A DNA stretch of 12,968 nt from Pseudomonadota bacterium. Its GTDB lineage: Bacteria; Pseudomonadota; Alphaproteobacteria; Rhizobiales; Hyphomicrobiaceae. The DNA is taken from positions 1 to 12,968 of the forward strand of contig JAEYYJ010000211.1 in the NCBI GenBank assembly GCA_023430845.1, in the 5' to 3' direction. This document shows positions 1 to 6,198 of the stretch, piece after piece. Below the pieces are notes generated by a model. That model did no database searches. It was given only the letters and a program-made list of their open reading frames with translations, and had not been told where the DNA came from. Both the position numbers and the translations under genes were made by a program. Each line of letters begins with the position of its first letter. Within the stretch, counting starts at the first letter, position 1.

Positions 1-308
1 CCATGGAGCTTGCCTACAAGATCACAGTGCGCGGCGGACAGACGGTATCCGCCGGCCTTTCACCCGCGACGGCGCAGTTCCCGGTCAACCACTATCAGAT
101 GGTCCAGGACGGCCGCACGGTGAAGGGCAGCTACATGGGCGGATGCGTCATCGCGCGCGACGTGCCGCGCTACATAAACCTCTACAAGGACCGAAAGCTG
201 CCCGTGGACCGGCTTCGCAGCGCCCTGATCAAGCTCGACGAGGTCAATGAGGGCTTCGACCGGCTCGCAGATGCCGCCGTCGTGCGGCAAATGATCGTTT
301 TTGACTGA
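1..308 (+). CDS. Zinc-type alcohol dehydrogenase, C-terminal part (5' end outside window)
   Basis: This is the last ~101 residues of a protein whose reading frame is open to the left edge; codons are in phase with base 3, and the ATG there is probably internal. The segment NHYQMVQDGRTVKGSYMG followed by a RDVPRYINLYKDRKLPVDRL stretch resembles the end of medium-chain, zinc-dependent alcohol dehydrogenases (AdhC/FrmA-like and aryl-alcohol types), where the nucleotide-binding domain folds back onto the catalytic domain. The zinc ligands and the GxGxxG NAD-binding motif would lie upstream and cannot be checked here. Family members oxidise alcohols or reduce aldehydes with NAD(P) in the cytosol; the substrate cannot be told from this fragment. 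The gene ends with TGA only 9 bases before the DUF2842 gene, so the two are probably co-transcribed. Family assignment is fairly secure; substrate is unknown. Confidence 0.8.
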   Translation, partial: MELAYKITVRGGQTVSAGLSPATAQFPVNHYQMVQDGRTVKGSYMGGCVIARDVPRYINLYKDRKLPVDRLRSALIKLDEVNEGFDRLADAAVVRQMIVFD

Positions 309-317
309 CGGACAACC

Positions 318-533
318 ATGCGCGCACGCACACGAAAGCTCCTCGGGACGGTACTTCTGCTCGTCGTCCTGATTATCTACTCGCTGATCGTGATGCTGGC
401 GGCAGCATCCGTTCTGCCGGGAGCGGGCAAGCTCGTGGAGCTGATTTTCTACGCGATCGCCGGCATCGCGTGGATCTTCCCAGCTGGTGTTCTCATCAAA
501 TGGATGTATGCGTCGCCGCCCGAAGCGCAGTGA
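318..533 (+). CDS. DUF2842 family small membrane protein
   Basis: A 71-residue protein with a basic N-terminus (MRARTRKLLG) and two hydrophobic segments, about residues 9-30 and 40-63, so it is probably a two-helix inner-membrane protein. The pattern of a basic start, a first helix, a short PGAGK-like linker, a second helix containing W, and a WMYASPPE tail fits DUF2842, a family I know mainly from alphaproteobacteria. Its function is not established. The gene starts 9 bases after the alcohol dehydrogenase stop with only a weak purine stretch (ACGGA) as ribosome site, which suggests translational coupling. It is the last + strand gene and converges on the glycosyltransferase gene. Existence is well supported; the role is unknown. 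Confidence 0.85.
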   Translation: MRARTRKLLGTVLLLVVLIIYSLIVMLAAASVLPGAGKLVELIFYAIAGIAWIFPAGVLIKWMYASPPEAQ

Positions 534-557
534 AAGCTGGCCAATCGCGGGAAGACA

Positions 558-1301
558 TCAATCTTCGCGCCAATGCGCCGCGATCCAGGGCGTCGGCCGC
601 ACGAATTTGTACGCCTTCTCATACCAGCGCTTCGTGGGCCAGGCGCCGTCGCGCGCTTCATCCGGATCAGGCTTGCCTGTAAAGCAGACGACCTTGGTCT
701 CCGCCGGCAACCTCGTCGTCATGAGGAAATTGAGCGGCCACCGCGGCATGAGCGTGTGCTTGAAGCTGACACACCATGGCGCCGGCCAGAACTCGATGCT
801 CTTGATGGAGCGCGATATGTACGTCTGGCTGTTGGGAAAGCGTTCCGTGACGCCCATGGGATCGGCTGCCAGCGTCTCGAAGAGATAGGCGTGCGATCCG
901 ACGCGAAAGCGATAGACAGACGTATTGCCAATCTTCGATCCCATCTGCGTCCAATTCTCGATGACGCAGAAGGTCGCCTCGGGCTTGTAGTCGAAGAACT
1001 CGTCGATCGAACCCGTCACGACGACATCGAGGTCGAGGAACAGCACGTCCCCGGAGATGCCTTCGAGCTGTTCTTGCCAGAGCGAAATCTTGCGCCAAGG
1101 ATAGTTGGCCTTGCGCGAAGGAATCGGCACCGTCGGCATCGGGTAGGTGGCGACATCCGGGTGGATACCGGTCGCGTCATCGGTGTAGCAAACGAGCCGC
1201 GTATCTCGTTTCGTATTCCGTCGGATCATCGACCACAGACAGTTCACATACGCCGAGGGATACCGAGTGCCCCACTTCGCACAAATGACTGTCTGCGCCA
1301 T
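558..1301 (-). CDS. Glycosyltransferase-like protein with DxD motif
   Basis: A 247-residue soluble protein. The stretch VLFLDLDVVVTGSIDEFF (DLD at residues 90-92) is the pattern of metal- and nucleotide-sugar-binding DxD glycosyltransferases with a GT-A fold, and the layout (N-terminal strand, YTDD near 39-42, DxD near 90, WPTKRWYEKA and RPTPWI near the C-terminus) recalls GT8-like proteins. No signal peptide or transmembrane helix is visible, so it probably acts in the cytoplasm or at the inner face of the membrane. I chose the ATG at 1301: MAQTVICAKWG begins the conserved-looking fold and an AGGAG lies 12 bases upstream, somewhat far. The frame stays open to an ATG at 1382, but those 27 residues look non-conserved. 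Its neighbour upstream is a polysaccharide deacetylase, which suggests a shared role in surface glycan or glycolipid synthesis; this is inference. Donor and acceptor cannot be assigned. Confidence 0.8.
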   Translation of the reverse strand: MAQTVICAKWGTRYPSAYVNCLWSMIRRNTKRDTRLVCYTDDATGIHPDVATYPMPTVPIPSRKANYPWRKISLWQEQLEGISGDVLFLDLDVVVTGSIDEFFDYKPEATFCVIENWTQMGSKIGNTSVYRFRVGSHAYLFETLAADPMGVTERFPNSQTYISRSIKSIEFWPAPWCVSFKHTLMPRWPLNFLMTTRLPAETKVVCFTGKPDPDEARDGAWPTKRWYEKAYKFVRPTPWIAAHWRED

Positions 1302-1394
1302 CGCTCTCGAGCACTCCTGCAGCGACTGACTTTCTTGGCCGGTCGGCGCGCGACAATTGACATGAACACCCCGCCGGAACAAGCCGTCTGTTCA

Positions 1395-1408
1395 CGACAA
1401 TACTGTCG
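1395..1408. repeat. Small perfect hairpin between glycosyltransferase and deacetylase genes
   Basis: CGACA-ATAC-TGTCG is a perfect inverted repeat (5-base arms, 4-base loop) in the 143-base gap 1302-1444. Read on the - strand it lies 36 bases after the deacetylase stop codon and 93 bases before the glycosyltransferase start. It lacks a following T-run, so it is not a standard terminator. I find no convincing -35/-10 pair for the glycosyltransferase in the rest of this gap. It may be a processing site, a weak operator or chance. Confidence 0.3.
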
Positions 1409-1444
1409 CACAGGGACTAACGAGCAAAGTGTACGACTATTCCC

Positions 1445-2512
1445 TCAGGCTGAGGACGCGGACGGGCGGCGCAGGCCCGACCACCGGCTCGGGCTGTCCA
1501 GAGCAAAAGGCGCACCGGAAAGCAGCACTTTCACATAGTGCGGCTTCTGGAGATCGCCGCTGAGGGCTATGCGCGGAAGCGCATCCATTGCAGAAGCATG
1601 ACGCGGCTTCAGAAGGCCGCTTTGCGATGTCACCGCCGTCGCGAGACCAGCCTCGCGGGCAAGCTCGAAATCCCTCAGGCCGACGCCGCCGTCCGGGAAG
1701 CTGAAGTGACGGCATGGACGTCCGGTCTCGCGCTCGACGCGCGCGCAGCTCTCGGCAATTTCGGCACGTGCCTCCGCATAGGAAAGCGGTCCTAAGGGCA
1801 CATGGCGGCGCGTATGCGCGCCAATGGTGACAAGCGGATCTCGCGCGAGTTCGCGGATCTCTGCCCAGTTCATGGCCAGCTCGCCACAGAGCCCGCTGAC
1901 ATCGATCTCGTGGCGGCGGCATAGATCAGCAACGATCTCACGGGCATCGGGCTCGGGCTGCCGCCTGAGCCATCGGTGGATGGCCGTGAAGACACGCGTT
2001 TTTGCGGCCGGACGCTTGCACGAGAAATGCTGGAGCGTGCCCTCAATTTTGAGCTCGATGCCATCGACGTTCCGCACGAGATTCTCGAGCGCACGCCACC
2101 AGATGTTCCCATGCCCGTCCGCAAAATCACTCGCGATATAGACCGCAAAAGGCTGCTGATACCGCTGGAAGACCGGATAGGCGTTCTCGAGCACATCGCG
2201 ATAGCCATCGTCGAACGTGAAGCAGACGAAGGGGCGGGCGAACTCGCTCTCGGCGAGGCGCGTGCGTGCATCGTCGAGCGAGACCACATCGTAACCGCGC
2301 TCACTGACGAGGCGGATGGTGCGATCCAGGAACTCCGGCGTGACTTCGAGGTGGCGGTTCGGCGCAAAGGCCATGGGCGTCGCTGGCGACACGTGATGAA
2401 GCGCGAAGATCGCACCTGTTCCGCGGCTCAGACCTGCGGCCAGGCTGTCGATGCCGGCATAGTGCAGCGCGGAAAGCGACGCCTTCTGAATTCTGGAACC
2501 ACGCCCGCCCAT
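1445..2512 (-). CDS. Polysaccharide deacetylase (NodB homology, CE4-like)
   Basis: A 355-residue protein of the NodB/CE4 superfamily, metal-dependent enzymes that remove N- or O-acetyl (or formyl) groups from sugars. Visible motifs are FALHHVSP (residues 36-43), the first catalytic motif TFDDG (99-103; D101 expected catalytic base, D102 metal ligand), the second metal motif HTRRH (233-237), and HFSFPDGG (269-276) in the place of the third motif. The ALPRI near residues 311-315 is typical of the lipopolysaccharide/exopolysaccharide-associated subgroup. No clear signal peptide or membrane anchor is present, suggesting action on a cytoplasmic or membrane-bound precursor. The start is well supported: GGAGG at 2521-2525 sits 8 bases before the ATG. 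A glycosyltransferase follows and an alpha/beta hydrolase precedes it. The classical motifs 4 and 5 are not obvious, so the substrate remains open. Confidence 0.88.
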   Translation of the reverse strand: MGGRGSRIQKASLSALHYAGIDSLAAGLSRGTGAIFALHHVSPATPMAFAPNRHLEVTPEFLDRTIRLVSERGYDVVSLDDARTRLAESEFARPFVCFTFDDGYRDVLENAYPVFQRYQQPFAVYIASDFADGHGNIWWRALENLVRNVDGIELKIEGTLQHFSCKRPAAKTRVFTAIHRWLRRQPEPDAREIVADLCRRHEIDVSGLCGELAMNWAEIRELARDPLVTIGAHTRRHVPLGPLSYAEARAEIAESCARVERETGRPCRHFSFPDGGVGLRDFELAREAGLATAVTSQSGLLKPRHASAMDALPRIALSGDLQKPHYVKVLLSGAPFALDSPSRWSGLRRPSASSA

Positions 2513-2544
2513 CGCACACGCCTCCGCGTACAGAAACCGGAGTT

Positions 2545-2573
2545 ATGCTGGGTAGTTGGCCGTGCCATGTAAA
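2545..2573 (-). promoter_or_regulatory. Candidate promoter for the polysaccharide deacetylase gene
   Basis: On the - strand TTTACA (5 of 6 to TTGACA) is followed after 17 bases by CAGCAT (3 of 6 to TATAAT). An overlapping CATAAC matches the -10 better, but the spacing to the -35 is 20 bases. The start codon lies about 30 bases further on. It sits in the 111-base gap 2513-2623, which has no other convincing feature. This is a weak consensus match only. Confidence 0.3.
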
Positions 2574-2623
2574 GCTCGTCGCCGACGCTATCCCCCGGTG
2601 AATCTCATTAAGGATGCACCGCC

Positions 2624-3598
2624 TCAGCCGAGATGGCGGCCTGCCCACGTGGCGTCGGTGCGGGCGAGGAAATCGACGATGGCCTGGATGCTCGGTTCGT
2701 CGCGCAGCAAGGGTGCGTGTCCCTGCCCCGGAACCGTGAGCAGCGTCATGTTCGGGTGCTCGCGCTGCATGCGCTCGGCCGTCGCTGCGCTCAGGATATC
2801 CGAGAGCTCACCGCGAAGCGTCAGCACCGGCACACGCGCGAGGGCCTTGAACTGCGGCCAGAGCTCGGGCAGCGGCCCATCCAGGATCGAGGCTGTCCGA
2901 TTGAGCTCCTCGTCATAGCCCGGTGCCGGTCGGCTGCCATCCTCGTTGTACTGCTGGCGCGCGATGTCCTCCCACATGTCGCTCGGTACGGCAGGAAAGT
3001 GACGCTGCGCCATGGAGCGAACGAGTTCACCGGCTTCGGTCCACGTCGCCGGCAATGGGATGCGCCCGACGTAGCTGACGATCCTGAGCAATCCTTCGCG
3101 CTCGATGAGCGGGCCGATGTCATTGAGAACCACGGCGCCCATATTGCCTGGGCGTACCGCCGCCATAATCATGGCCAGGATGCCGCCGCGCGACGTGCCG
3201 ACAATTGCCGTGTCGCTCAAGCCCTCGATGGTCATGAAATCGAGCGTATCGAGCAGCTCGTTCATGACCTGATAGTTCTGCCAGTCGGGATCGTAGGCCG
3301 ACCGTCCGCGCCCGCGATAGTCGATGGCATAGACGTGGCGGGACGTCGGAAGGTCCGGACTCGAGAGAACGCTGGCGAGGTGGTGGAAATCGCGGCTGTT
3401 GCGCGTGAGCCCCGCGAGGCACAGCACTGGGCGGCGCGTCGAGCCGGGGGCCGGATAGTGGCGCGCGTAGAGCCTGAGCCCATCGCGCGCGGTATAGAAG
3501 ATGTCACGCCAGTTCTGGCGATCTGGGACGGCAGGCAGCGTCGCCGCCGCCCAATCCGTGCCAGAGGTCGAAAGCAGAGGACGGATCGATGACGGCAT
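2624..3598 (-). CDS. Alpha/beta-fold hydrolase
   Basis: A 324-residue cytosolic-type alpha/beta hydrolase. The catalytic triad can be read off: nucleophile elbow GTSRG with S136, acid D267 in LRGELSDILS after the sixth strand, and H294 in GQGHAPLL. The LAGLTRNSRDF stretch (61-71) is the probable oxyanion-hole loop and DYRGRGRS (93-100) is typical of the family. No signal peptide is visible. It may be an esterase, lactonase, C-C hydrolase or epoxide hydrolase; the motifs do not separate these and the lid region (about 165-235) carries no feature I recognise. The ATG at 3598 is chosen because a doubled AAGGAGG lies just upstream. The gene starts 25 bases after the leuB stop, so it is probably co-transcribed with leuB, although no link to leucine synthesis is evident. 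Confidence 0.88.
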   Translation of the reverse strand: MPSSIRPLLSTSGTDWAAATLPAVPDRQNWRDIFYTARDGLRLYARHYPAPGSTRRPVLCLAGLTRNSRDFHHLASVLSSPDLPTSRHVYAIDYRGRGRSAYDPDWQNYQVMNELLDTLDFMTIEGLSDTAIVGTSRGGILAMIMAAVRPGNMGAVVLNDIGPLIEREGLLRIVSYVGRIPLPATWTEAGELVRSMAQRHFPAVPSDMWEDIARQQYNEDGSRPAPGYDEELNRTASILDGPLPELWPQFKALARVPVLTLRGELSDILSAATAERMQREHPNMTLLTVPGQGHAPLLRDEPSIQAIVDFLARTDATWAGRHLG

Positions 3599-3602
3599 CA
3601 GG

Positions 3603-3616
3603 CCTCCTTCCTCCTT
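3603..3616 (-). promoter_or_regulatory. Tandem Shine-Dalgarno (AAGGAGG twice) before the alpha/beta hydrolase
   Basis: On the - strand two perfect, directly adjacent copies of AAGGAGG occupy 3610-3616 and 3603-3609. The near copy ends 4 bases and the far copy 11 bases before the ATG, placing them on either side of the usual optimum. The pair fills most of the 25-base gap after leuB and fixes the start of the downstream gene. Confidence 0.8.
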
Positions 3617-3623
3617 ATCGCAG

Positions 3624-4736
3624 CTAGCCGATCAGGCGCTCCATCTCGGTGACGATGGCCTTGCCCATCTCGGTCGTGCCGACGCTGCGCATATTCGGCT
3701 GCATGATATCGGCCGTGCGGTAGCCCTGGGCGAGCGTATTGGCGATCGCCTTGTCGAGCAGATCCGCCTCCTTGACCATGTTGCACGAGTAACGCATGGC
3801 CATGCCGAACGATGCAAGCTGCGCGATCGGATTGGCAATGCCCTTGCCGGCAATGTCCGGCGCGGAGCCATGGATCGGCTCGTAGAGGGCCTTGGGAATG
3901 CCGGTCTTGGGATCGGGCGCGCCGAGCGATGCCGAGGGCAGCATTCCGAGCGAACCGGCGAGCATCGCCGCCTCGTCCGAGAGCATATCGCCGAAGAGGT
4001 TGTCGCAAACGATCACGTCAAACTGCTTCGGATTGCGCACGAGCTGCATGGCGCAAGCATCGGCGAGAATGTGCTGAAGCTCGACGTCCTTGGCCTCGGC
4101 CTGATGCACGGCCGTCACGACCTGGTTCCACAGCACGCCCGTCTTCATGACGTTGCGCTTCTCGGCGGAGTGCACCTTGTTGCTGCGCTTGCGCGCAAGG
4201 TCGAATGCCACACGGGCAATGCGCTCGATCTCGTACGTCTGATACACGGTTGTATCGACGGCGCGCTTCTGGCCGTTCTCGAGCGTCACGATCTCCTTGG
4301 GCTCGCCGAAATACGTGCCACCCGTCAGCTCGCGCAGAATGAGGATGTCGAGGCCTTCGACGAGCTCACGCTTGAGGCTCGAAGCTTCCGCGAGCGCCGG
4401 ATAGCAAATGGCGGGACGGAGATTGGCGAAAAGGTCGAGTTCCTTCCGGAGCCGTAGCAGGCCTGCCTCGGGGCGAATCTCGTAGGCGACCTTGTCCCAC
4501 TTGGGCCCGCCGACCGAGCCGAAAATGATGGCATCGGCGGCCTTGGCCTTGGCGAGGACTTCCTCGGTCAGCGGGGTGCCGTGCTTATCAATGGAGCAGC
4601 CGCCGCAGAGCGCCTGCTCGACACGGAACTCGGCCTTGGACTTCTTGGCGAGGAATGAGATGAAGCGGTCGACCTCGGCCATGACCTCGGGGCCAATACC
4701 GTCGCCGGGCAGGAGGAGCAGATTGTGCGTCGCCAT
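3624..4736 (-). CDS. leuB: 3-isopropylmalate dehydrogenase
   Basis: A 370-residue, full-length LeuB. It oxidises and decarboxylates (2R,3S)-3-isopropylmalate to 2-oxoisocaproate with NAD, the third step of leucine synthesis, in the cytosol. Visible landmarks are the N-terminal LLLPGDGIGPEV; the substrate-binding arginines in LLRLRKELDLFANLRP (93-108) and LRELTGG (134-140); Y142 in TYFG; the catalytic lysine K193; the metal-binding aspartates D245, D250 and D254 in VCDNLFGDMLSDEA; and the NAD-binding HGSAPDIAGKG (289-299). The segment around K193 reads SAEKRNVMKTG rather than the commoner SVDKANVL, a variant form with the lysine and the asparagine after it retained. The start fits family length; upstream only AAGGGCGG resembles a ribosome site. 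The 109 bases before it (4737-4845) show no clear promoter or attenuator. leuC and leuD are not in the window. The alpha/beta hydrolase follows by 25 bases. Confidence 0.97.
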   Translation of the reverse strand: MATHNLLLLPGDGIGPEVMAEVDRFISFLAKKSKAEFRVEQALCGGCSIDKHGTPLTEEVLAKAKAADAIIFGSVGGPKWDKVAYEIRPEAGLLRLRKELDLFANLRPAICYPALAEASSLKRELVEGLDILILRELTGGTYFGEPKEIVTLENGQKRAVDTTVYQTYEIERIARVAFDLARKRSNKVHSAEKRNVMKTGVLWNQVVTAVHQAEAKDVELQHILADACAMQLVRNPKQFDVIVCDNLFGDMLSDEAAMLAGSLGMLPSASLGAPDPKTGIPKALYEPIHGSAPDIAGKGIANPIAQLASFGMAMRYSCNMVKEADLLDKAIANTLAQGYRTADIMQPNMRSVGTTEMGKAIVTEMERLIG

Positions 4737-4845
4737 GGGGAACCGCCCTTACTTTTCTTGATGCTGAAAGGATCGGCGCTACTGCTAGCCCCACGCGCGG
4801 CATGATGCAAGGCGGCGACGGGATGGCTGCTGCCCGCAGTAGGCG

Positions 4846-5097
4846 TCACGCCTTCGGCGGCGGCTCCTCGACAGGGTCGAGAAGGCGGTGCATGTGCACG
4901 ATGAAATAGCGCATCTGAGCGTTGTCGACCGTCTTCTGGGCGGCCGCTTTCCAGGCTTTGTAGGCTTCGGCGTAGTTCGGGTAGATGCCGACGATGTCGA
5001 GCTTATCGAGATCGGCGAACTCGTGCTTGCCGAGGTCGGACAGCTCGCCGCCGAAAACGAGGTGGAGAAGCTGACGTGGGTTCGCGGTGTCGGTCAT
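4846..5097 (-). CDS. DUF4170 family protein
   Basis: A small soluble protein of 83 residues with the features I associate with DUF4170: LHLVFGGEL near the start, LDKLDIVGIYPNYAEAYKAWK in the middle and MRYFIVHMHRLLDP towards the end, followed by a proline-rich tail. The family is mainly alphaproteobacterial and its function is not known to me. I chose the ATG at 5097 because GAGGTG at 5104-5109 lies 6 bases upstream. A GTG at 5106, in the same frame, would add three residues but overlaps that ribosome site. It lies downstream of ubiA and upstream of leuB; in other alphaproteobacteria I recall DUF4170 genes near ubiA, which fits. A possible hairpin separates it from ubiA, so whether it is in the same transcript is uncertain. 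Confidence 0.9.
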   Translation of the reverse strand: MTDTANPRQLLHLVFGGELSDLGKHEFADLDKLDIVGIYPNYAEAYKAWKAAAQKTVDNAQMRYFIVHMHRLLDPVEEPPPKA

Positions 5098-5103
5098 GGC
5101 TGG

Positions 5104-5109
5104 CACCTC
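5104..5109 (-). promoter_or_regulatory. Ribosome binding site deciding the DUF4170 start
   Basis: GAGGTG on the - strand ends 6 bases before the ATG at 5097. Because the alternative GTG start is part of this same hexamer, the site argues for the ATG. Confidence 0.55.
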
Positions 5110-5155
5110 AGAGCTGGCTGTCGGACGGTCTTAGTCGGTACACATGGCAGGAATT

Positions 5156-5187
5156 GTCGCCAAGCCCGATTTGGGGCTAAGGGCGAC
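5156..5187 (-). terminator. Hairpin downstream of ubiA, possible terminator or processing site
   Basis: The outer arms GTCGCC/GGCGAC (5156-5161 with 5182-5187) and inner arms AGCCC/GGGCT (5163-5167 with 5174-5178) form a stem of 11 base pairs with a small asymmetric internal loop and a 6-base apical loop. On the - strand it begins 13 bases after the ubiA stop codon. The bases after it (AATTCCTG) are not a proper U-tract, so it is at best a weak intrinsic terminator; it may instead protect the ubiA mRNA 3' end. The rest of the gap 5098-5200 shows no strong promoter. Confidence 0.4.
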
Positions 5188-5200
5188 GTGCGCGGCCCAT

Positions 5201-6154
5201 TCATGCTGCACGGAGCGCCATATCCGCAACGAAGCCGGCAAAGACGAGCCAGCCGAGATCACGGTTCGACTTGAAGCGCTTGAGGCAGTTGGTCGGATTG
5301 GAAATGTCGAGTGTGGCCACCTGCCAGGCCATGTGGGCTGCCGCCGCCACCAGAGCCATCATGCCAATGGACCCGACACCGCTGAGCCAAGCCGCCAGCA
5401 CCCACATAAGGATGGCGAACGCATAAAAACCACTGACCCAGAACTTCGTGCGGTCGTCGAAGCGGAGCGCCGTCGATCCGAGGCCGAGCGTGAGGTCGTC
5501 CTCCTTGTCCTGGTGGGCGTAGAGGGTGTCGTAGCCGATGGTCCAGGCGACGGAGCCGAGATAGAGCACGATGGCGGGCCATTCGAGTTCGCCTCGCGCC
5601 GCCGTCCAGCCGACCAACGCGCCCCACTTGAAGGTCAACCCGAGCACAAGCTGCGGCCAGTTCGTGATGCGCTTCATGAACGGATAAATCGCCACGAGCA
5701 GCAGCGACGACGCGCCGAGCACGACCGTGTACCAATTGAACTGCAGCAGAACGACGAGTCCGATCAGGCATTGCAGAAGCATAAACGCTACCGCCGCCTT
5801 CACACTCACTTCGCCGGAGGGAATCGGGCGGCCGCGCGTGCGCGCAACACCGGCATCGATGTCGCGATCGACAATGTCGTTATAGGTGCAGCCGGCTCCG
5901 CGCATGACGAAGGCACCGATCAGGAACAGAAACGCGAACCATATCGAGGGATACGCCGCGCCATTGGCATGCTCGGCGAGCGCCAACGCCCACCAGCACG
6001 GAAAGAGCAGGAGCCATCCGCCGATCGGCCGATCGAAGCGGGCGAGGCGCGCGTAGGGGCGAAACCATGCAGGGGCGTAACGGTGCACCCAGTTGTCGGG
6101 CGGCGCGTCAGGAACGGTTGGAGCATTCACAGTATTCGGCTGCATGGTAGGCAT
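5201..6154 (-). CDS. ubiA: 4-hydroxybenzoate octaprenyltransferase
   Basis: A 317-residue polytopic membrane enzyme of the UbiA prenyltransferase superfamily. It attaches the polyprenyl chain to 4-hydroxybenzoate, the first membrane step of ubiquinone synthesis. Both aspartate-rich motifs are present: NDIVDRDID (residues 92-100) and DTLYAHQDKEDD (209-220), which bind Mg-diphosphate. The flanking pattern ARLARFDRPIGGWLL (36-50), GAGCTYND and RTRGRPIPSG is typical of the bacterial UbiA branch rather than MenA or chlorophyll synthase types. About eight or nine hydrophobic segments follow. I start at 6154 (MPTMQPN); an ATG at 6145 is equally possible and neither has a good ribosome site. The frame is open to 6307, but that would overlap hrpB by 109 bases and add a non-family extension. 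It begins 44 bases after the hrpB stop, so it probably depends on upstream transcription. Confidence 0.95.
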   Translation of the reverse strand: MPTMQPNTVNAPTVPDAPPDNWVHRYAPAWFRPYARLARFDRPIGGWLLLFPCWWALALAEHANGAAYPSIWFAFLFLIGAFVMRGAGCTYNDIVDRDIDAGVARTRGRPIPSGEVSVKAAVAFMLLQCLIGLVVLLQFNWYTVVLGASSLLLVAIYPFMKRITNWPQLVLGLTFKWGALVGWTAARGELEWPAIVLYLGSVAWTIGYDTLYAHQDKEDDLTLGLGSTALRFDDRTKFWVSGFYAFAILMWVLAAWLSGVGSIGMMALVAAAAHMAWQVATLDISNPTNCLKRFKSNRDLGWLVFAGFVADMALRAA

Positions 6155-6198
6155 CTTATGCGATTTCGCCGTCGGTGGCGCGGTGCCTTTCGCCGCGT

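Noticed and set aside
1302..1382. Longer glycosyltransferase start at 1382
   Set aside because: The extra 27 residues look unlike a folded domain, and MAQTVICAKWG begins the conserved-looking core with a ribosome site upstream.
573..1538. 321-codon + strand frame antisense to the glycosyltransferase
   Set aside because: The - strand protein has a coherent DxD fold pattern, while the + strand translation is arginine-rich without motifs. It also crosses the gap and runs into the deacetylase gene.
2553..2569. TGGCAC on the - strand as a sigma-54 promoter before the deacetylase
   Set aside because: The -24 element matches, but the -12 position reads ACTAC where TTGC is needed.
2633..3592. 319-codon + strand frame antisense to the alpha/beta hydrolase
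   Set aside because: It mirrors almost exactly the limits of the real gene, whose catalytic triad and ribosome site are clear.
3501..4457. 318-codon + strand frame antisense to leuB
   Set aside because: leuB is unambiguous on the - strand; the opposite translation has no family resemblance.
4737..4845. Leucine-type attenuator or leader peptide upstream of leuB
   Set aside because: No short frame rich in leucine codons and no paired terminator/antiterminator stems are visible; only a weak CGGG/CCCG pairing.
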